Assembly (NCBI RefSeq): GCF_042186555.1
Contig: NC_133324.1
Span: 196,125,640 to 196,189,639 of the forward strand
Source of the DNA: Aquarana catesbeiana
Lineage: Eukaryota; Chordata; Amphibia; Anura; Ranidae
DNA: 64,000 bases
Direction of reading: 5' to 3'
Below are positions 1 through 11,556 of the stretch, piece after piece. The notes beneath the pieces were generated by a model. It was given only the letters and a program-made list of their open reading frames with translations. It ran no database searches and was not told where the DNA came from. Position 1 is the first letter of the stretch. Each line of letters begins with the position of its first letter. Position numbers and translations under genes: made by a program.

Positions 1-636
1 GTTTCTGATGAAAACAAATGAGAGTTCTCAGAGATATTTAGCCAATATATAAAGCAGGGACTAATAGCTCATAAGTATTATAATAGCTGTCATTTTATAA
101 TCTTAGAGTGTCATACATTTTACTTTAGTACAAGGTAGAGGGTTGAAGATGGGGGTTTTTAATATTTATGAGGCACTAAAATAATGTCTGCGGATGCAAA
201 ATATTGCCAACAGAATTATAAGAATGAGTTTTTGGCCCCACACATGACCAGATCCAACTGCTTGTCTAACGCACATGTTAGTCTATATGCAGTCTCCTTT
301 AAACTTAGCAATAACATTGTTGTGTAAGGGCATGTTCAAGCTATTCAATTCCTTTTCAATTAGGTAGACCCTCATACTGCATGTTTAGTTTTTTTGGTAG
401 ATTCAATGTAAGTTATACAATTAGATTGTAAGGGCGTATAGCTGACTTAAGACCATTTGAGGTAGTTACATTTCTAATTCAGCCAATGTAAGAACCCTAA
501 TCACACACTGCGAACTAACCACAAGACAAGGAGGTTGCCTGATGTCTAGAATATAAGCTATGCCTTAAAGTGGTTATAAAGCCTAAACATTTTTTTAAGT
601 TTGCATTCCTTGCATTAGGATTAAAAATGTTTAGGT

Positions 637-772
637 CAGTGATGGCGAACCTTGGCCCCCCAGATGTTTTGGAACTACATTTCCCATGATGCTCAACTAC
701 ACTGTAGAGTGCATGAGCATCATGTGAAATGTAGTTCCAAAACATCTGGGGTGCCAAGGTTCGCCATCACTG
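637..772. mobile_element. hAT-type hairpin MITE, 136 bp
   Basis: The element is a near-perfect palindrome that starts CAGTGATGGCGAACC and ends GGTTCGCCATCACTG. It is flanked by an exact 8 bp duplication, GTTTAGGT, at 629-636 and 773-780. CAGTG-type ends with an 8 bp duplication are the hallmark of hAT transposons. It encodes nothing; the open frame crossing it is a by-product of the palindrome. A second copy lies at 27166-27301 with its asymmetric loop in the opposite orientation. Confidence 0.9.
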
Positions 773-1185
773 GTTTAGGTAGTAGTAGTATCTACCCCCC
801 CACCCACCTTATACTTACCTGAGCCCTTATTCGATCCAGTGCTGTGCCCGTCTGCAGAGGCTCTCTCCCCTCATTTCCTGGACTCACAGGCTTTGCTAAG
901 GCAGTGGGAGCCATTGGCTCCTCATGCTGTTGTCAATCAAAGCCAGTGATGAGGGGGCAGGGCTGAACTCTGCTGTCTATATCTATTTACATAGGCAGTG
1001 CAGCTCAGGAGGGAGCCTGTATGAGTGCCCTCATAGGAAGAGGCTTCCTATGGGGGCATTCGCCAGTGAGGAGGAGCCAGGAGCGCTGGCGGGTGACCCA
1101 AGAAGAGGAGGATTGGGGCTGCTCCATGCAACCTATTTGTTATTTATTTAAAATTTTTGTAATTTTCCATTTACAGTCACTTAAA
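773..1185. repeat. MITE-like repeat, diverged copy
   Basis: The segment shares an ordered set of motifs with copies at 2956-3376, 5181-5663 and 60675-61080. These are a CTTACCT block near the left end, a GC-rich middle with 'gggagccat tggctcc', and an A/T-rich right end near 'cacttaaagg'. These look like one abundant non-autonomous DNA-transposon family. The termini of this copy are worn, so the boundaries are approximate. Confidence 0.5.
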
Positions 1186-1904
1186 GGTGAATGTACTGTA
1201 TAGTGTGTTAGCATATATGTTATTTATATTGTTCTGGAATAGGGATTACAGACTTTTGCGAATCTTCTTTTTTAAACCCATGCCTTTTGGGCACAAGGGA
1301 CTCACTGGTGCAGCGTAAAGTCCACTGCCAGCAGCATGTCAAAATTAATGACAGACTGAACTACACTGTGTCTGTATACAGATGGATGGTGTTCCAGGTG
1401 GTACTGATTTTAGGGCCTTATGTGTTCAGGGCTGTGTGCTCTGAATGCTGGAATGCAATGATCCTAAATGTGTGTACCACTCAGAAAGGACTTGTCGTGT
1501 GCAGCTGATATGTATTTTAGCCTTTCATTGATTTTGACAGGCTGCTGGTAGCAGAATGTGCTCTTAACCTTTCCCTAAAAAAAAACCCCAGGTACTTATC
1601 GTACCTTACTTACTATGGGGTCCAAACTGGCCATGTGCGTGTCCCTCTATAGCTTTCAGTAGGCCAAGAACCATTTGAGCATAAATAGCCACACATATAA
1701 TGGTATTCTTAAAACATGAATCCTGATTGAATGCAGTTGACAGCAATTTTACTCTCATTTTCTTTTCTTCAGTTTAAATTTTTTATCTCCTATGCATTCT
1801 TTGCTAATATACATCAGTTAAAGTACTGTATTTATCGGCGTATAACACGCTCAGGCATATAGCATGCACCTCAATTTTAAGGGGGAAGTTTAAGGAAAAC
1901 ATGT

Positions 1905-2295
1905 TTTCACGGCCCCCTTTACAGTACACGGCCCCCCTCCCCAGTACACAGCCCCCCATCCAGTTTACAGCCCCCCCAGTACACAGCCCCCATCCAGTAT
2001 ATGACACCACATCCAGTATATGACACCCCATCCAGTATGACACCCCATCCAGCATACAGCCCCCATCCAGTATATGACACCCCATCCAGTATATGACACC
2101 CCATCCAGCATACGGCCCCCCATCCAGTACACGGCCCCCCATCCAGTATACAGCCCCCTTCCCCAGTACACAGCCCCCCATCCAGTATACAGCCCCCCTC
2201 TCCAGTACACAGCCCCCCATCCAGTACACAGCCTCCCATCCAGTGTACAGCCCCCCATACAATGTACAGCCCCCCATCCAGTATACAGCCCCCTC
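1905..2295. repeat. 19 bp minisatellite
   Basis: About twenty units follow the pattern ACAGCCCCCCATCCAGTAT, with variants such as ATGACACCCCATCCAGTAT. The period is 19 bp, so successive units rotate through the reading frames. The unit usually lacks stops, and this produces 88-170 codon open frames on both strands that should not be taken as genes. Confidence 0.9.
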
Positions 2296-2741
2296 CCCCT
2301 ACACTCTCAGGAGACCCCCAGTCACCTGGGACAGTGCTGCCAGCATTCTCTATAGTTAAGAAAAAAATCACGGCCAGCCCCTTCCACACTGCTCTTCCTG
2401 TGTCACTCATATTGTAAAATGAAGCTTCCATATACCTGAATAGCTGTTTTTTCCACTGACCTGGTCACATGACTGCTCTCTCTGATATTACATAGATGGT
2501 TATGTGACCGCTCTCCTCCTCCAATCTAAAGCTAAAGCTAGGAGGAGGAGGAGCAGGGGGAGGAGAGCAGCCAGAAAAACTGAGCTATTGAGATATTTAC
2601 AAGCTTTGTTTTATAATGACACTGACACAGGAGGAGTGGAGTAGGAGAATGGGCTGGCAAGTGATTTATTTTATCAACTTTAAACTATGCAGATAGCTCT
2701 GTCCCAGGGCCAGGACAGGCGGGGCGGCCAGCCTGACACCC

Positions 2742-2942
2742 CCCAATGGGTGGCTCCCGGGGTGGAATGCCCGATCCCCACCCCCTGTTGGTATAGTAGT
2801 TGTCCTCTGTTTTCAGGGGGGAAAAATGTGTGTTATATGCCCCAATGGGTGGCTCCCGAGGTGGACCGCCCGATCCCCACCCCCCTGTTGGTATAGTATT
2901 TGTCCTCTGTTTTCAGGGGGAAAAAGTGTGTGTTATATGCCG
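2742..2942. repeat. ~100 bp tandem duplication beside a transposon end
   Basis: Two consecutive copies run from 'ccccaatgggtggctccc' to 'gtgtgttatatg', starting at about 2742 and 2841. The second copy leads directly into the terminal inverted repeat, so the element's subterminal region including part of the repeat is doubled. Confidence 0.85.
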
Positions 2943-2955
2943 ATAAATACGGGTA

Positions 2956-3376
2956 ATTGTAAAGGGGAATTTTATTTTATTTTATTTAAAATAAACACAT
3001 TATACAGTATGTACCTGCTCTGTGCAACGGTTTTGCACAAAGTAGCCCTGATCCTACTCTTCTCTGGTCCCTTGCTGGCGATCCCGGTTCTTCCCTTCCC
3101 CTGATTCCGAGCCCGCACTGTGTATCCATTGACGCACACATCGCAGTTTGGCCCCTTCCCCATGATCCCTCCTCACTGGCTGCCATTGGCTCCTGCTGCT
3201 GTTTCTGAGCCAGTGAGGAGAGAGGGAGCAGGAGTTCTGCTCTCCTGCACAGTGCTGGTTTGACATTGTGCTCTAGTAAGTATAAGGGGGGGGTTGGGAG
3301 GGGCAGGGAGCTGTTTGCGGAAGGATTTTTTTTACCTTAATGCATACAATTCATTAAAGTAAAAAAAAAACTTCTG
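2956..3376. mobile_element. MITE of the TTGTAAAGG family
   Basis: The left end TTGTAAAGG abuts the preceding element. The middle contains 'tgcacaaagtagccctgatc' and the right end 'ttaccttaatgcata'. It matches the order seen in the more complete copy at 5181-5663. It is non-coding. Confidence 0.6.
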
Positions 3377-5180
3377 ATTTTAGAACTACTTAACACATGC
3401 TGCTATGTCCTTATAGTAATATGATTCCTGGGATATTCAGTATCAAACTGTAAACCATGTGGTTGGTTGGTTGGATGCTCACTCCCTGCATTACAGGAGC
3501 AAAAACCAACAGTTTTAATAAGGCAGGAAGTGTGGATTGCAAACTGGAAGTTTTTGGCCAGGCTTCCAGGAGGGCCAAAATGGTTTACAGGTATGTGAAA
3601 AAACTATTGAACATTTTACAAATCTGCACAACTTAGCCTTTAACAAACCTGGCAACAGCCATTCTCGAAAAATGCCTTCCCTGATATAAATATCCCTGTT
3701 TAATTCTGTTGATTTTGCGATGATTGGACAGTGATCATCTAATGTCTGTGGGCACTGTTAATAGAATTACGCTTCACATGAGTACCTTGTTGCTGAAAAA
3801 AGTTCTAAAGCATCAATTTCTTAACTGAAAATCAGTTTGCTCCACAAAAGTGCATGGCACTAGTAGGGGTAACTCTTATTTCCTAACTGCTGTCTGCCTT
3901 GAAAAAGATATACCTAAACATTGTCTGTAACTGGGGTTATAAAGTAACTTGAAAGGGACTAAGTGGTAGTTCTTGCACTACTTCTATCCACTCTAAAAAC
4001 AGAGAAATGCACTTCAACTTGATAGAAGATGCACGCTCTTCACCATCCGTAGATTGAAGTTCCCTCTGGCGGTAGCTGGAATATCTTCATTATACTCACA
4101 GAGATTTAAACCCAATCATAGCATAAAATGAAGTTCATGTTACAGTCATCTCCTCTTTGCTTTTCATTTATATTTTATGGTGTATGAAGAGATGGCTCCT
4201 TTGAATATAAATTGAGCAGATTATGTGGTTTCAAGTCAATACAAACTCATTCATACCTTTGAAGTCAGAGCATTTACGTTTCAAAGCCTCATGGCCACAT
4301 AACTAGGACAGTATTGATGAAAACAAACTATTCTAAATGTATCCTTGTAAAACATTGCTCTGAGCACCTGCTGTTTGAGTACATTACACTTAAGTTTTAT
4401 ATTATACACCCAATATCACCAGGGAACTCAGCTGTGTTCTTATGCGTCACTGAGTTTGTGCTTTAAAGCAGCAGTATGACCTCTTCTGCCATCCACTATA
4501 GGAGACGCTGGATAAGATCATCATGAAATATACACCGTAACCATTAACCAAATACTTTTCTCTGTAACTGTTGTCGTTACAAAAATTTGCAGGTGTGCTA
4601 GTAGAAGACAGCTGGTCGAAGAAGGGGATACTTCTCACTGTAAGCCTAAAAGTTCAAAGATAATGTTGAGCATAAGCACAAAAAGAATATTCCATAGCAC
4701 AATTCTATTATATTACTGTTCTGCAGATGAATTGAATACTGGGACAAGACTGTTGAGTCCTGCTTGCCTGTTGTTGGATGTTCTTCCCTACTAAGGAGTT
4801 CCTTCATGTTATAACTATACCCTTACAGGTCACTGAGAACTGTAACCTGCTGCCTTACTGTCTATAATCTGAAATATAATAGAAACTACAGCTAAACATA
4901 ACACATAGATAGATTTCTTGCCTTTATAAAACAATATTGGCCAACATATGCTTCCTGTGCCATCCCAGATTACCTTGTAGTAGAATGAGAATCACGATTT
5001 TTTTTTTTTTGCTTAGAATAAAGATCACGAGTCTCACAGCGTAACATCATCTTTCACATTATACAAAAAAAAAAATATATATATATATATATAATATATT
5101 TGGGGGTTCTAAGTAATTTTCTAGGAAAAAATACTGATTTTAACTTGTAAACAAGTGTCAGAAAAAGGTTTAGTTTTTAA

Positions 5181-5663
5181 AGTGATTGTAAGGGTATTTT
5201 TTTTTTTTAAATAACAAACATATCATATTTACCTCCACTGTGCAGCTCATTTTGCACAGAGTGGCCCGGAACCTGCTCTTCTGGGGTCCCCCGGCGGCTC
5301 TTGCGGCTTCAACCCGCATCAGATAACCCCCTGGGAGAAGCACTCTCCCAGGGGATTACCTTGCGGGCGCGCTCCCGAATCCAGCATTCGGCATCCATAC
5401 GCAGGACTCAGCCCCGCCCCCAGCGCCCGCATCATTGGATTTGATTGACAGCAGCGGGAGCCAATGTCTGCGCTGCTATCAATCTATCCAATCAAGAGCC
5501 ATGAGCCTGTGGACAGAGAGACAGCTCGTCCCCGCTGAATGAATGAAGGGGTTCAGGTAAGTAAAATGGGGGGGCTAGGGGGCCGGTGACTGCCAGGTGT
5601 TTTTTCACCTTAATGCATAGGATGCATTAAGGTGAAAAAACACGAACCTTTACAACCTCTTTT
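5181..5663. mobile_element. MITE of the TTGTAAAGG family, near full length
   Basis: The left end is AGTGATTGTAAGGGT after TTAA at 5177-5180. The right end, read on the other strand, gives AGAGGTTGTAAAGG, so the ends are inverted copies. Near the right end is a perfect hairpin, 'caccttaatgcat' followed by 'atgcattaaggtg'. A second internal hairpin reads 'ccctgggagaag' to 'ctcccaggg'. It has no coding capacity. Confidence 0.7.
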
Positions 5664-6039
5664 AGTGGTTAAACTGACCTCATTTACAGACTGAAGTTCA
5701 TCCTTTTGCTCTAAAAGAACTAAATGTTACTTTGTATCTCTTCTATTCTCTATTTCTCGGTGCTGAGGAATGTTGGTAAACATTTGCCGGCTTTTTTTAT
5801 TTTTGACAGCACGGCTCTGCACTGTTTACATAGAATCGGAGAAATGGCTGATTGGGATCGTGAGGGAGGTTGAATTGAGATTGTGTTTTTTTTAACGATT
5901 AATTGTGCAGCTCTAATGCTGGTTTAACCCATGGATCATATGTGTCTGCATCCATGGTATTCAGTGGTCATATTGAAGAGTATAACATCCAACTTTTCTA
6001 TATGTTGGGGTTAAAGTGTATGTCCAGCGAAAACTTTTT

Positions 6040-6820
6040 TTTGTTTTGGATAGAGTAGTAAATGGATAAAATCTCAATGGAGTTGTAAGGTACCTGGTAG
6101 TTGAGCCTGACTGGTGGAAGGAGACCTCTCTTAAGCGCTGGTTCAGGAGCCACTGGAAGTGGGAACAGTGGTCTCTTGAGCACAGTGGGTAGGAGGGCCT
6201 GATGCGGTTCCAGCAGAAGCAGATGATGGTCTGGAAGGATGCCCCTCAGGGATGGCTGAGCTGCGGATGCAGGTAGGCAGGTGCAGGCCGGTAGGCAGGC
6301 AGGTAGGTGAGAAGGCAGCAGCAGGATGCTTGACAAGCAGGCTGGAAGCAGCGTCACAGGACACAGGCAAAGCAGAGTCAGACAGTCCGTTCAGCAGGAG
6401 ATCAGGCAGATATGAACAAAGGGATGATCCAGGAATAGTCAGGCAGGCAGGAGTTCGGCAACAGGTAATCAAGATAAACAAGGTCAGACAAGCCGGGTCG
6501 GATTGGAGACTGGAGAATGGTCAGACGTAGCCGGGTCACTAGCAAATACAACAACAGGCGGAAAACAGGAACTCAGGTACAGAGCTGCAGACAAACAGCA
6601 CCTGACAGAAACACCTGTCATTCTTTTAAAGGCCCCTTGGCGCCAAAACAGCGCTAGCGCGAACGGGCGCGCGCACTCGCGAACGCGCGTACGGGCACAC
6701 GCGGGAGCGCTCCGGCGCCCCCTGGTGGGGAATTAAGCGGAATTGTCCTGGAAGAGCTTCTTGTGCACCTGCGTGCACGCGTATTTGCCCGACGGCCACT
6801 GATATGCCCCTGACAGGAGT
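6040..6820 (-). repeat. Possible decayed LTR-retrotransposon terminal region
   Basis: On the minus strand the sequence begins near CCTGTCAGGGGC. It then runs through a very CpG-rich promoter-like stretch (6650-6770) and a long series of degenerate CTGCCTGCCT-type motifs. That layout resembles LTRs of vertebrate gypsy-type elements, including the solo LTR at 52715. I could not identify matching ends or a duplication, so this is a weak call. The short open frames here follow the repetitive composition. Confidence 0.25.
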
Positions 6821-6930
6821 TTTTACTGCCATCTTTGGTTCTGATGGGGGTTCTAGGCTTTCCCAAGTTTATGTAAAATATATACAGTACTGTGGAGAAG
6901 TTTTAGGCAGGTCTGAAGAAGTGCTGTAAA

Positions 6931-7648
6931 GTAGGGCTCAAAATTTAAAAGTCCTGAGCTACTAGCCAAGCCTCAAGGGTTACTCGCCACCACTTGCCCC
7001 ACCCAACCCCTACCATGCCCCGTCCCTAATTCTGCCCCTAAACACTCCCTCATATGTTATCTCATGAAATAACACTTAAATGTTTTATGCAGAATTAAGT
7101 TATAAAAATAAATATTAACAAAACTTTATCCTTGCCCATCAGTGCAGCCTCACCTGTGCCCACCAATGCAGCCTGCCCGTGTCCACCAATGCAGCCTGCC
7201 CGTGTCCACCAATGCAGCCTGTGCCTAACAATGCAGCCTACCTCTGCAGGGGAGGAGAGGAATTGCTGGCCGATCAGAGCACCGAGGCCGTCACATACAG
7301 CCCCTCCTCCTGGCTGGGGGACTTCGATATACATCACATGTCTCGGGAGTGGATGGGTGATCTGTCTATCAAAGTCCCCAGACAAGGAGGAGGGGCTATA
7401 TGTGACAGCGAGTGCGGGGAGCACACAGCAATTGAAATGAAAGTTCTGATGTTCCTCGGTGCTCTGATCATCCGGCTGTCTGCTCTCCACTCTCTTCCCC
7501 TCTGCCAACGATAGGAAAACGTCTCCCATACAACTCCGCCTGCCGGCCGTGCTCGCCCCCCCCCCCCCCACTCCCAGGCAGCCATAGCTCGCCAGCCCTC
7601 AAATTCCACTCGCAAAATGCGAGCAGACGCATGGAATTTTTGAGGACT
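6931..7648. mobile_element. Non-autonomous hAT element inside Tc1
   Basis: An exact 8 bp duplication, GCTGTAAA, flanks it at 6923-6930 and 7649-7656. The ends are imperfect inverted repeats: TAGGGCTCAAAATTT at the left and AATTTTTGAGGACT at the right. Inside is a short minisatellite of about 23 bp units, 'cctgcccgtgtccaccaatg' (7140-7240). A long stem also pairs 'tcacatacagcccctcctcc' near 7290 with 'ggaggaggggctatatgtga' near 7387. No transposase remains, and the open frames on both strands come from the stem. Confidence 0.85.
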
Positions 7649-7656
7649 GCTGTAAA

Positions 7657-7657
7657 A

Positions 7658-7720
<63 letters not shown>
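7657..7720. repeat. (GT)n(AT)n microsatellite
   Basis: A run of GT dinucleotides passes into about 22 AT dinucleotides directly after the hAT target duplication, inside the outer Tc1. Confidence 0.95.
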
Positions 7721-7723
<3 letters not shown>

Positions 7724-8568
7724 CTTAATTGTATATTTTCATCAATTTACAAAATGCAAGGTGAGCGGACAGAAGAATAATCAACATCAATATTTGGTGT
7801 GACTATCCTTTTGGCTTCAAACAAGCATCAATTATTACACTTGCACACTTTATACACTTGCACAATGTCAGGGATTTTGTAGGATTAGAGTCAAGTGTAT
7901 GATTAAGTAATTAAACTGATCCTATGCTAATGATCATCAATTTCATATGTAAGTAATTAACTAAAACAGAAACAGCTGTGTAAGAGGGTGAGGTGAGGTT
8001 GTGGAAGACAATTTTATGTCACAGACTGAGCAGAGCAACAAGACACAGTTCTGTACTGCATCAGCACAGAACTGGTAGAATCAGTGAGAACCAGGTACAC
8101 CCCTCTACTGCCCAGAGAAATCTAGCCAGATGTTGTCTCCAAGGAATAATTGTGGCCAAAAAGTCATACCTCCGAAGTGGTAGCAAGGCTAAGCGACTCA
8201 ACTATGCATGAAAACATAGGAACTGGGGTGCAGAAATTGGCAGCAGGTACTGTGGTCTGATGAGTCAAATTTTAAATATTTAGCTGTAGCAGGAGACAAT
8301 TTGTTCACCAAAGGGCTGGAGAGTGGTACGAAAATGAGTGTCTGCAGGCAACAGTGAGGCACGGTGCAGGTTCCTTGCAAGTTTAGGGCTGCATTTTTGC
8401 AAATGGAGTTGGAGATATGGTAAGGATCAATGGTGTCCTTAATGCTGAGAAATACAGGCAGACACTTATCTATCATGCCATACCATCAGAGAGCTATGTG
8501 ATTGGCCCCAAATTTAATCTGCAGCAGGACAACGACCCCAGACAAGCGGCCAATGTCATTAAGAACTA

Positions 8569-10203
8569 CAGTATCTCACAAAAGTGAGTACACCTCTCAC
8601 ATTTTTGAAAATGTTTTATTATTTCTTTTCATGTGACAACACTGAAGAAATGACACTTTTCTACAATGTAAAGTAGTGAGTGTACAGCTTGTATAACAGT
8701 GTAAATTTGCTTTCTTCTCAAAATAACTCCACACACAGCCATTATTGTCTAAACTGCTGGAAACAAAAGTGAGTACACCCCTAAGGGAAAATGTCCAAAT
8801 TTGGCCCAATTAGCCATTTTCCCTCCCCGGTGTCATGTGACTCATTAGTGTTACAAGGTCTCAGGTGTGAATGAGGAGCAGGTGTGTTAAATTTGGTGTT
8901 TATCGCTCTTATTCTCTCATACTGGTCACTGGAAGTTTAACATGGCACCTCATGGCAAAGAATTCTCTGAGGATCTGAAAAAAAGAATTGTTCCTCTATA
9001 TAAAGATGGCCTAGGCTATAAGAGGATTGCCAGGATCCTGAAACTGAGCTGCAGTGGCCAAGACCATACAGCGGTTTAGCAGGACAGGTTCCACTCAGAA
9101 TATGCCTCACCATGGTCGACCAAATTTGCGTGCACGTGCTCAGCGTCAAATCCAAAGGTTGTCTTTGAGAAAATGACATATGAGTACTGCCAGAATTGCT
9201 GCAGAGGTTGAAGGGGAGGGGGGTCAGTCTGTCAGTGCTCAGACCATATGCCGCACACTGCATCAAATTGGTCTGCACGGCTGTCGTCCCAGAAGGGAGC
9301 CTCTTCTAAAGATGATGTACAAGAAAGCCCGCAAACATTTTGCTGAAGAGAAGCAGACTAAGGACATGGATTACTGGAACCATGTCCTGTGGTCTGATGA
9401 GATCAAGATAAACGTATTTGGTTCAGATGGTGTCAAGCGTGTGTGGCGGCAACCAAGTGAGGAGTACAAAGACAAGTATGTCTTGCCTACAGTCAAGCAT
9501 GGTGGTGATAGTGTCATGGTCTGGGGCTGCATGAGTGCTGCCGGCACTGGGGAGCTACAGTTAATTTTGGGAACCATGAATACCAACATGTACTGTGACA
9601 TACTGAAGCAGAGCATGATCCCCTCCCTTAGAAGACTGGGCCGCAGGGCAGTATTGCAACATGATTACGACCCCAAACACACCTTCAAGACGACCACTAT
9701 CTTGCTAAAGAAGCTGAGGGTAAAGGTGATGGACTGTCCAAGCATGTCTCCAGAACTATACCCTATTGAGCATCTGTGGGGCATCCTCAAATGAAAGGCG
9801 GAGGAGCGCAAGGTCTCTAACATCCACCAGCTCTGTGATGTCGTCATGGAGCAGTGGAAGAGGACTCCAGTGGCAACCTGTGAAGCTCTGGTGAACTCCA
9901 TGCCCAAGAGGGTTAAGGCAGTGCTGGAAAATAATGGTGGCCACACAAAATATTGACACTTTGGGCCCAATTTGGACATTTTTTCCCTAGGGGGTGTACT
10001 CACTTTTGTTGCCAGCGGTTTAGACATTAATGGCTGTGTGTTGAGTTATTTTGAGGGGACAGCAAATTTACACTGTTATACAAGCTTTAAACTCACCACT
10101 TTACATTGTAGCAAAGTGTCATTTCTTCAGTGTTGTCACATGAAAAGATATAATAAAATATTTACAAAAATGTGAGGGATGTACTCACTTTTGTGAGATA
10201 CTG
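8569..10203 (+). mobile_element. Inner Tc1 element, 1635 bp, complete ends
   Basis: It sits between TA at 8567-8568 and TA at 10204-10205, exactly interrupting the outer Tc1. The terminal repeats are long, about 220 bp. They start CAGTATCTCACAAAAGTGAG, and a second direct-repeat motif AAAAGTGAGTACACCCCTA lies near 8765, matched by the complement near 9988-10010. Paired motifs inside each long inverted repeat are the IR/DR layout known from Sleeping Beauty-type Tc1 elements. A related, internally deleted copy lies inverted at 21508-22219. Confidence 0.93.
8942..9956 (+). pseudogene. Tc1-family DD34E transposase, inactivated
   Basis: The frame opens at an ATG at 8942 with MAPHGKEFSEDLKKRI, part of the paired-like helix-turn-helix region that binds the inverted repeats. 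It meets a stop and a frameshift near 9075-9180. It then runs open from 9180 to 9794. The catalytic region keeps all three acidic positions: D in VLWSDEIK, D in LQHDYDPKHT, and E in YPIEHLWGILK. The stop at 9792-9794 looks like a CGA-to-TGA change. The frame continues after it through KVSNIHQL and KRVKAVLENNGGHTKY to a natural stop at 9954-9956. The length of about 338 codons is normal for Tc1. Light damage suggests a fairly young copy, but it cannot encode a full protein as it stands. Confidence 0.9.
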
Positions 10204-10532
10204 TATCTTCGGTGTAAAGAACAAGGAGTCCTGGAAGTGATGGTTTAGTCCCCACAGAGCTCTGATTGCAACACCATTGAGTCTTTCTGGGATACCATGA
10301 AGAGACAGAAGGATTTGAGGCAGGCTACATCCACAGAAGTTCTGTGCAGAGTTCTCCAAGGTTTTTTAAACAACCTACCTGCTGAGTTCCTTCATAAACT
10401 GTGCAAGTGTACCTAGAAGAATTCATTCTGTTTTGAAGGCAAAGGATGGTCACACCAAATATTGATTTGATTTGGATTTCTCTTCTGTTCATTTACTTTC
10501 CATTTTGTTAATTGATAAAAATAAACTAGTAA

Positions 10533-10965
10533 TGCCCCGTACACACGGTCGTACATTGATCGGACATTCCGACAACAAAATCCTAGGATTTTTTCCGACG
10601 GATGTTGGCTCAAACTTGTCTTGCATACACACGGTCACACAAAGTTGTCGGAAAATCCGATCGTTCTGAACGCGGTGACGTAAAACACGTACGTCGGGAC
10701 TATAAACGGGGCAGTAGCCAATAGCTTTTGTCTCTTAATTTATTCTGAGCATGCGTGGCACTTTGTGCGTCGGATTTGTGTACACACGATCGGAATTTCC
10801 GACAACGGATTTTGTTGTCGGAAAATTTTATAGCAAGCTCTCAAACTTTGTGTGTCGGAAATTCCGATGGAAAATGTGTGATGGAGCCCACACAGGGTCG
10901 GAATTTCCGACAACAAAGTCCTATCACACATTTTCCATCGGAAAATCCTATCGTGTGTACAGGCA
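10533..10965. mobile_element. GTACACACG MITE (PIF/Harbinger-like), 433 bp
   Basis: It is flanked by TAA at 10530-10532 and 10966-10968. The ends are TGCCCCGTACACACGGTCG and the complement-like GTGTGTACAGGCA. The interior is full of short inverted motifs such as CGGAATTTCCGACAAC and the conserved block 'gagcatgcgtggcactttgt'. It lies inside the right end of the outer Tc1. It is almost identical to the copy at 53283-53716, implying recent spread of this subfamily. Confidence 0.85.
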
Positions 10966-11556
10966 TAACACTTCGATTTCTGAAGGAATTCAAATTTTCA
11001 GCATTCTACCTAAAACGTTAGCACACTGTCTATCTTCCTGTGTTACTGTTGGAGATGTTCCCTCACATTCTCCTTGGTCAGACTACTGTCAATGGGGCTT
11101 TTAATCCTTTAATCTAAAACTGAAAAGAAAAAAGTTTTGGATGGACTTGCAGGCTACATAAAAGAAGGTTGTATCTGCTCAGCTTTGCCCCATTGAAAAG
11201 TCAAATATAAGAACAAAAATGCAGCTTTGGAGGTATCATAACAACATGGCAATACATAGACATTTTTTCTGTCCACAACAGTCTGAGTTGTGTATTTTTA
11301 TTTTAGAGACAGATTTTAAATGGTTCAGTGTATTTTATGTATAATATTTTTACAGCTGTGATGTTTTATACTTGATACTTCTTTGTCCCCCAAAGACTAA
11401 TATTGTAGAGAAGGTTTCTGAGTGAGAGATAAATCCTGTTTCACAACACGTTCCAGTTGTGTCAGAAGAGTTCTGTGGGAAAGGCAGTATTTTTACACAT
11501 AAGGACTACATTTGGCTAGGATGCAGACTGAGCTGTAATAAAGTATTCTTCCTTAA

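Larger units (their letters stand above)
1826..2953. mobile_element. TA-flanked DNA transposon with internal minisatellite
   Basis: The terminal inverted repeats match around TGTATTTATCGGCGTATAAC at the left and the complement of GTTATATGCCGATAAATACG at the right. TA dinucleotides flank both ends at 1824-1825 and 2954-2955, as expected for Tc1/mariner-like insertion. No transposase is visible. The interior holds a 19 bp minisatellite and a roughly 100 bp tandem duplication next to the right end. The overlapping open frames here, on both strands, are repeat artefacts. Confidence 0.75.
7960..10413 (+). pseudogene. Tc1 transposase remnant of the outer element
   Basis: The two halves lie at about 7960-8568 and 10206-10413, separated by the inner Tc1. 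Recognisable stretches include KKSYLRSGSKAKRLNYARKH near 8160-8220 and, in other frames, 'CDWPQ' near 8500 and 'LNNLPAEFLHKLC' near 10367-10410. The C-terminal block and the WSDE-like block of a DD34E Tc1 transposase are both decayed, with several stops and frameshifts. It is a dead copy. The same family is decayed on the minus strand at 51715-52258. Confidence 0.75.
6885..11030 (+). mobile_element. Outer Tc1/mariner element, split by three insertions
   Basis: The left end CAGTACTGTGGAGAAGTTTT follows TATA at 6881-6884. The right end, 'cctaaaacgttagcacactg', runs to TA at 11031. These are decayed inverted repeats of a Tc1 family that also appears inverted at 51118-52258. The element is interrupted by a hAT element (6931-7648), a second Tc1 (8569-10203) and a Harbinger-like MITE (10533-10965). 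Removing them leaves contiguous Tc1 sequence of the expected order: inverted repeat, transposase, inverted repeat. Confidence 0.8.

Noticed and set aside
515..757. 80-codon minus-strand frame
   Set aside because: It is a reading of the hAT hairpin MITE; a matching frame appears at the second copy, on both strands.
1804..2431. Overlapping 88-170 codon frames on both strands
   Set aside because: They read through the 19 bp minisatellite and have repetitive translations with no start context or domain.
6626..6866. CpG-rich stretch as a host promoter or CpG island
   Set aside because: It lies in repetitive, LTR-like sequence inside an intron with no first exon nearby.
10740..11104. Frames of 88-117 codons on both strands
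   Set aside because: They are read from the palindromic GTACACACG MITE; the same frames recur at 53501-53834.
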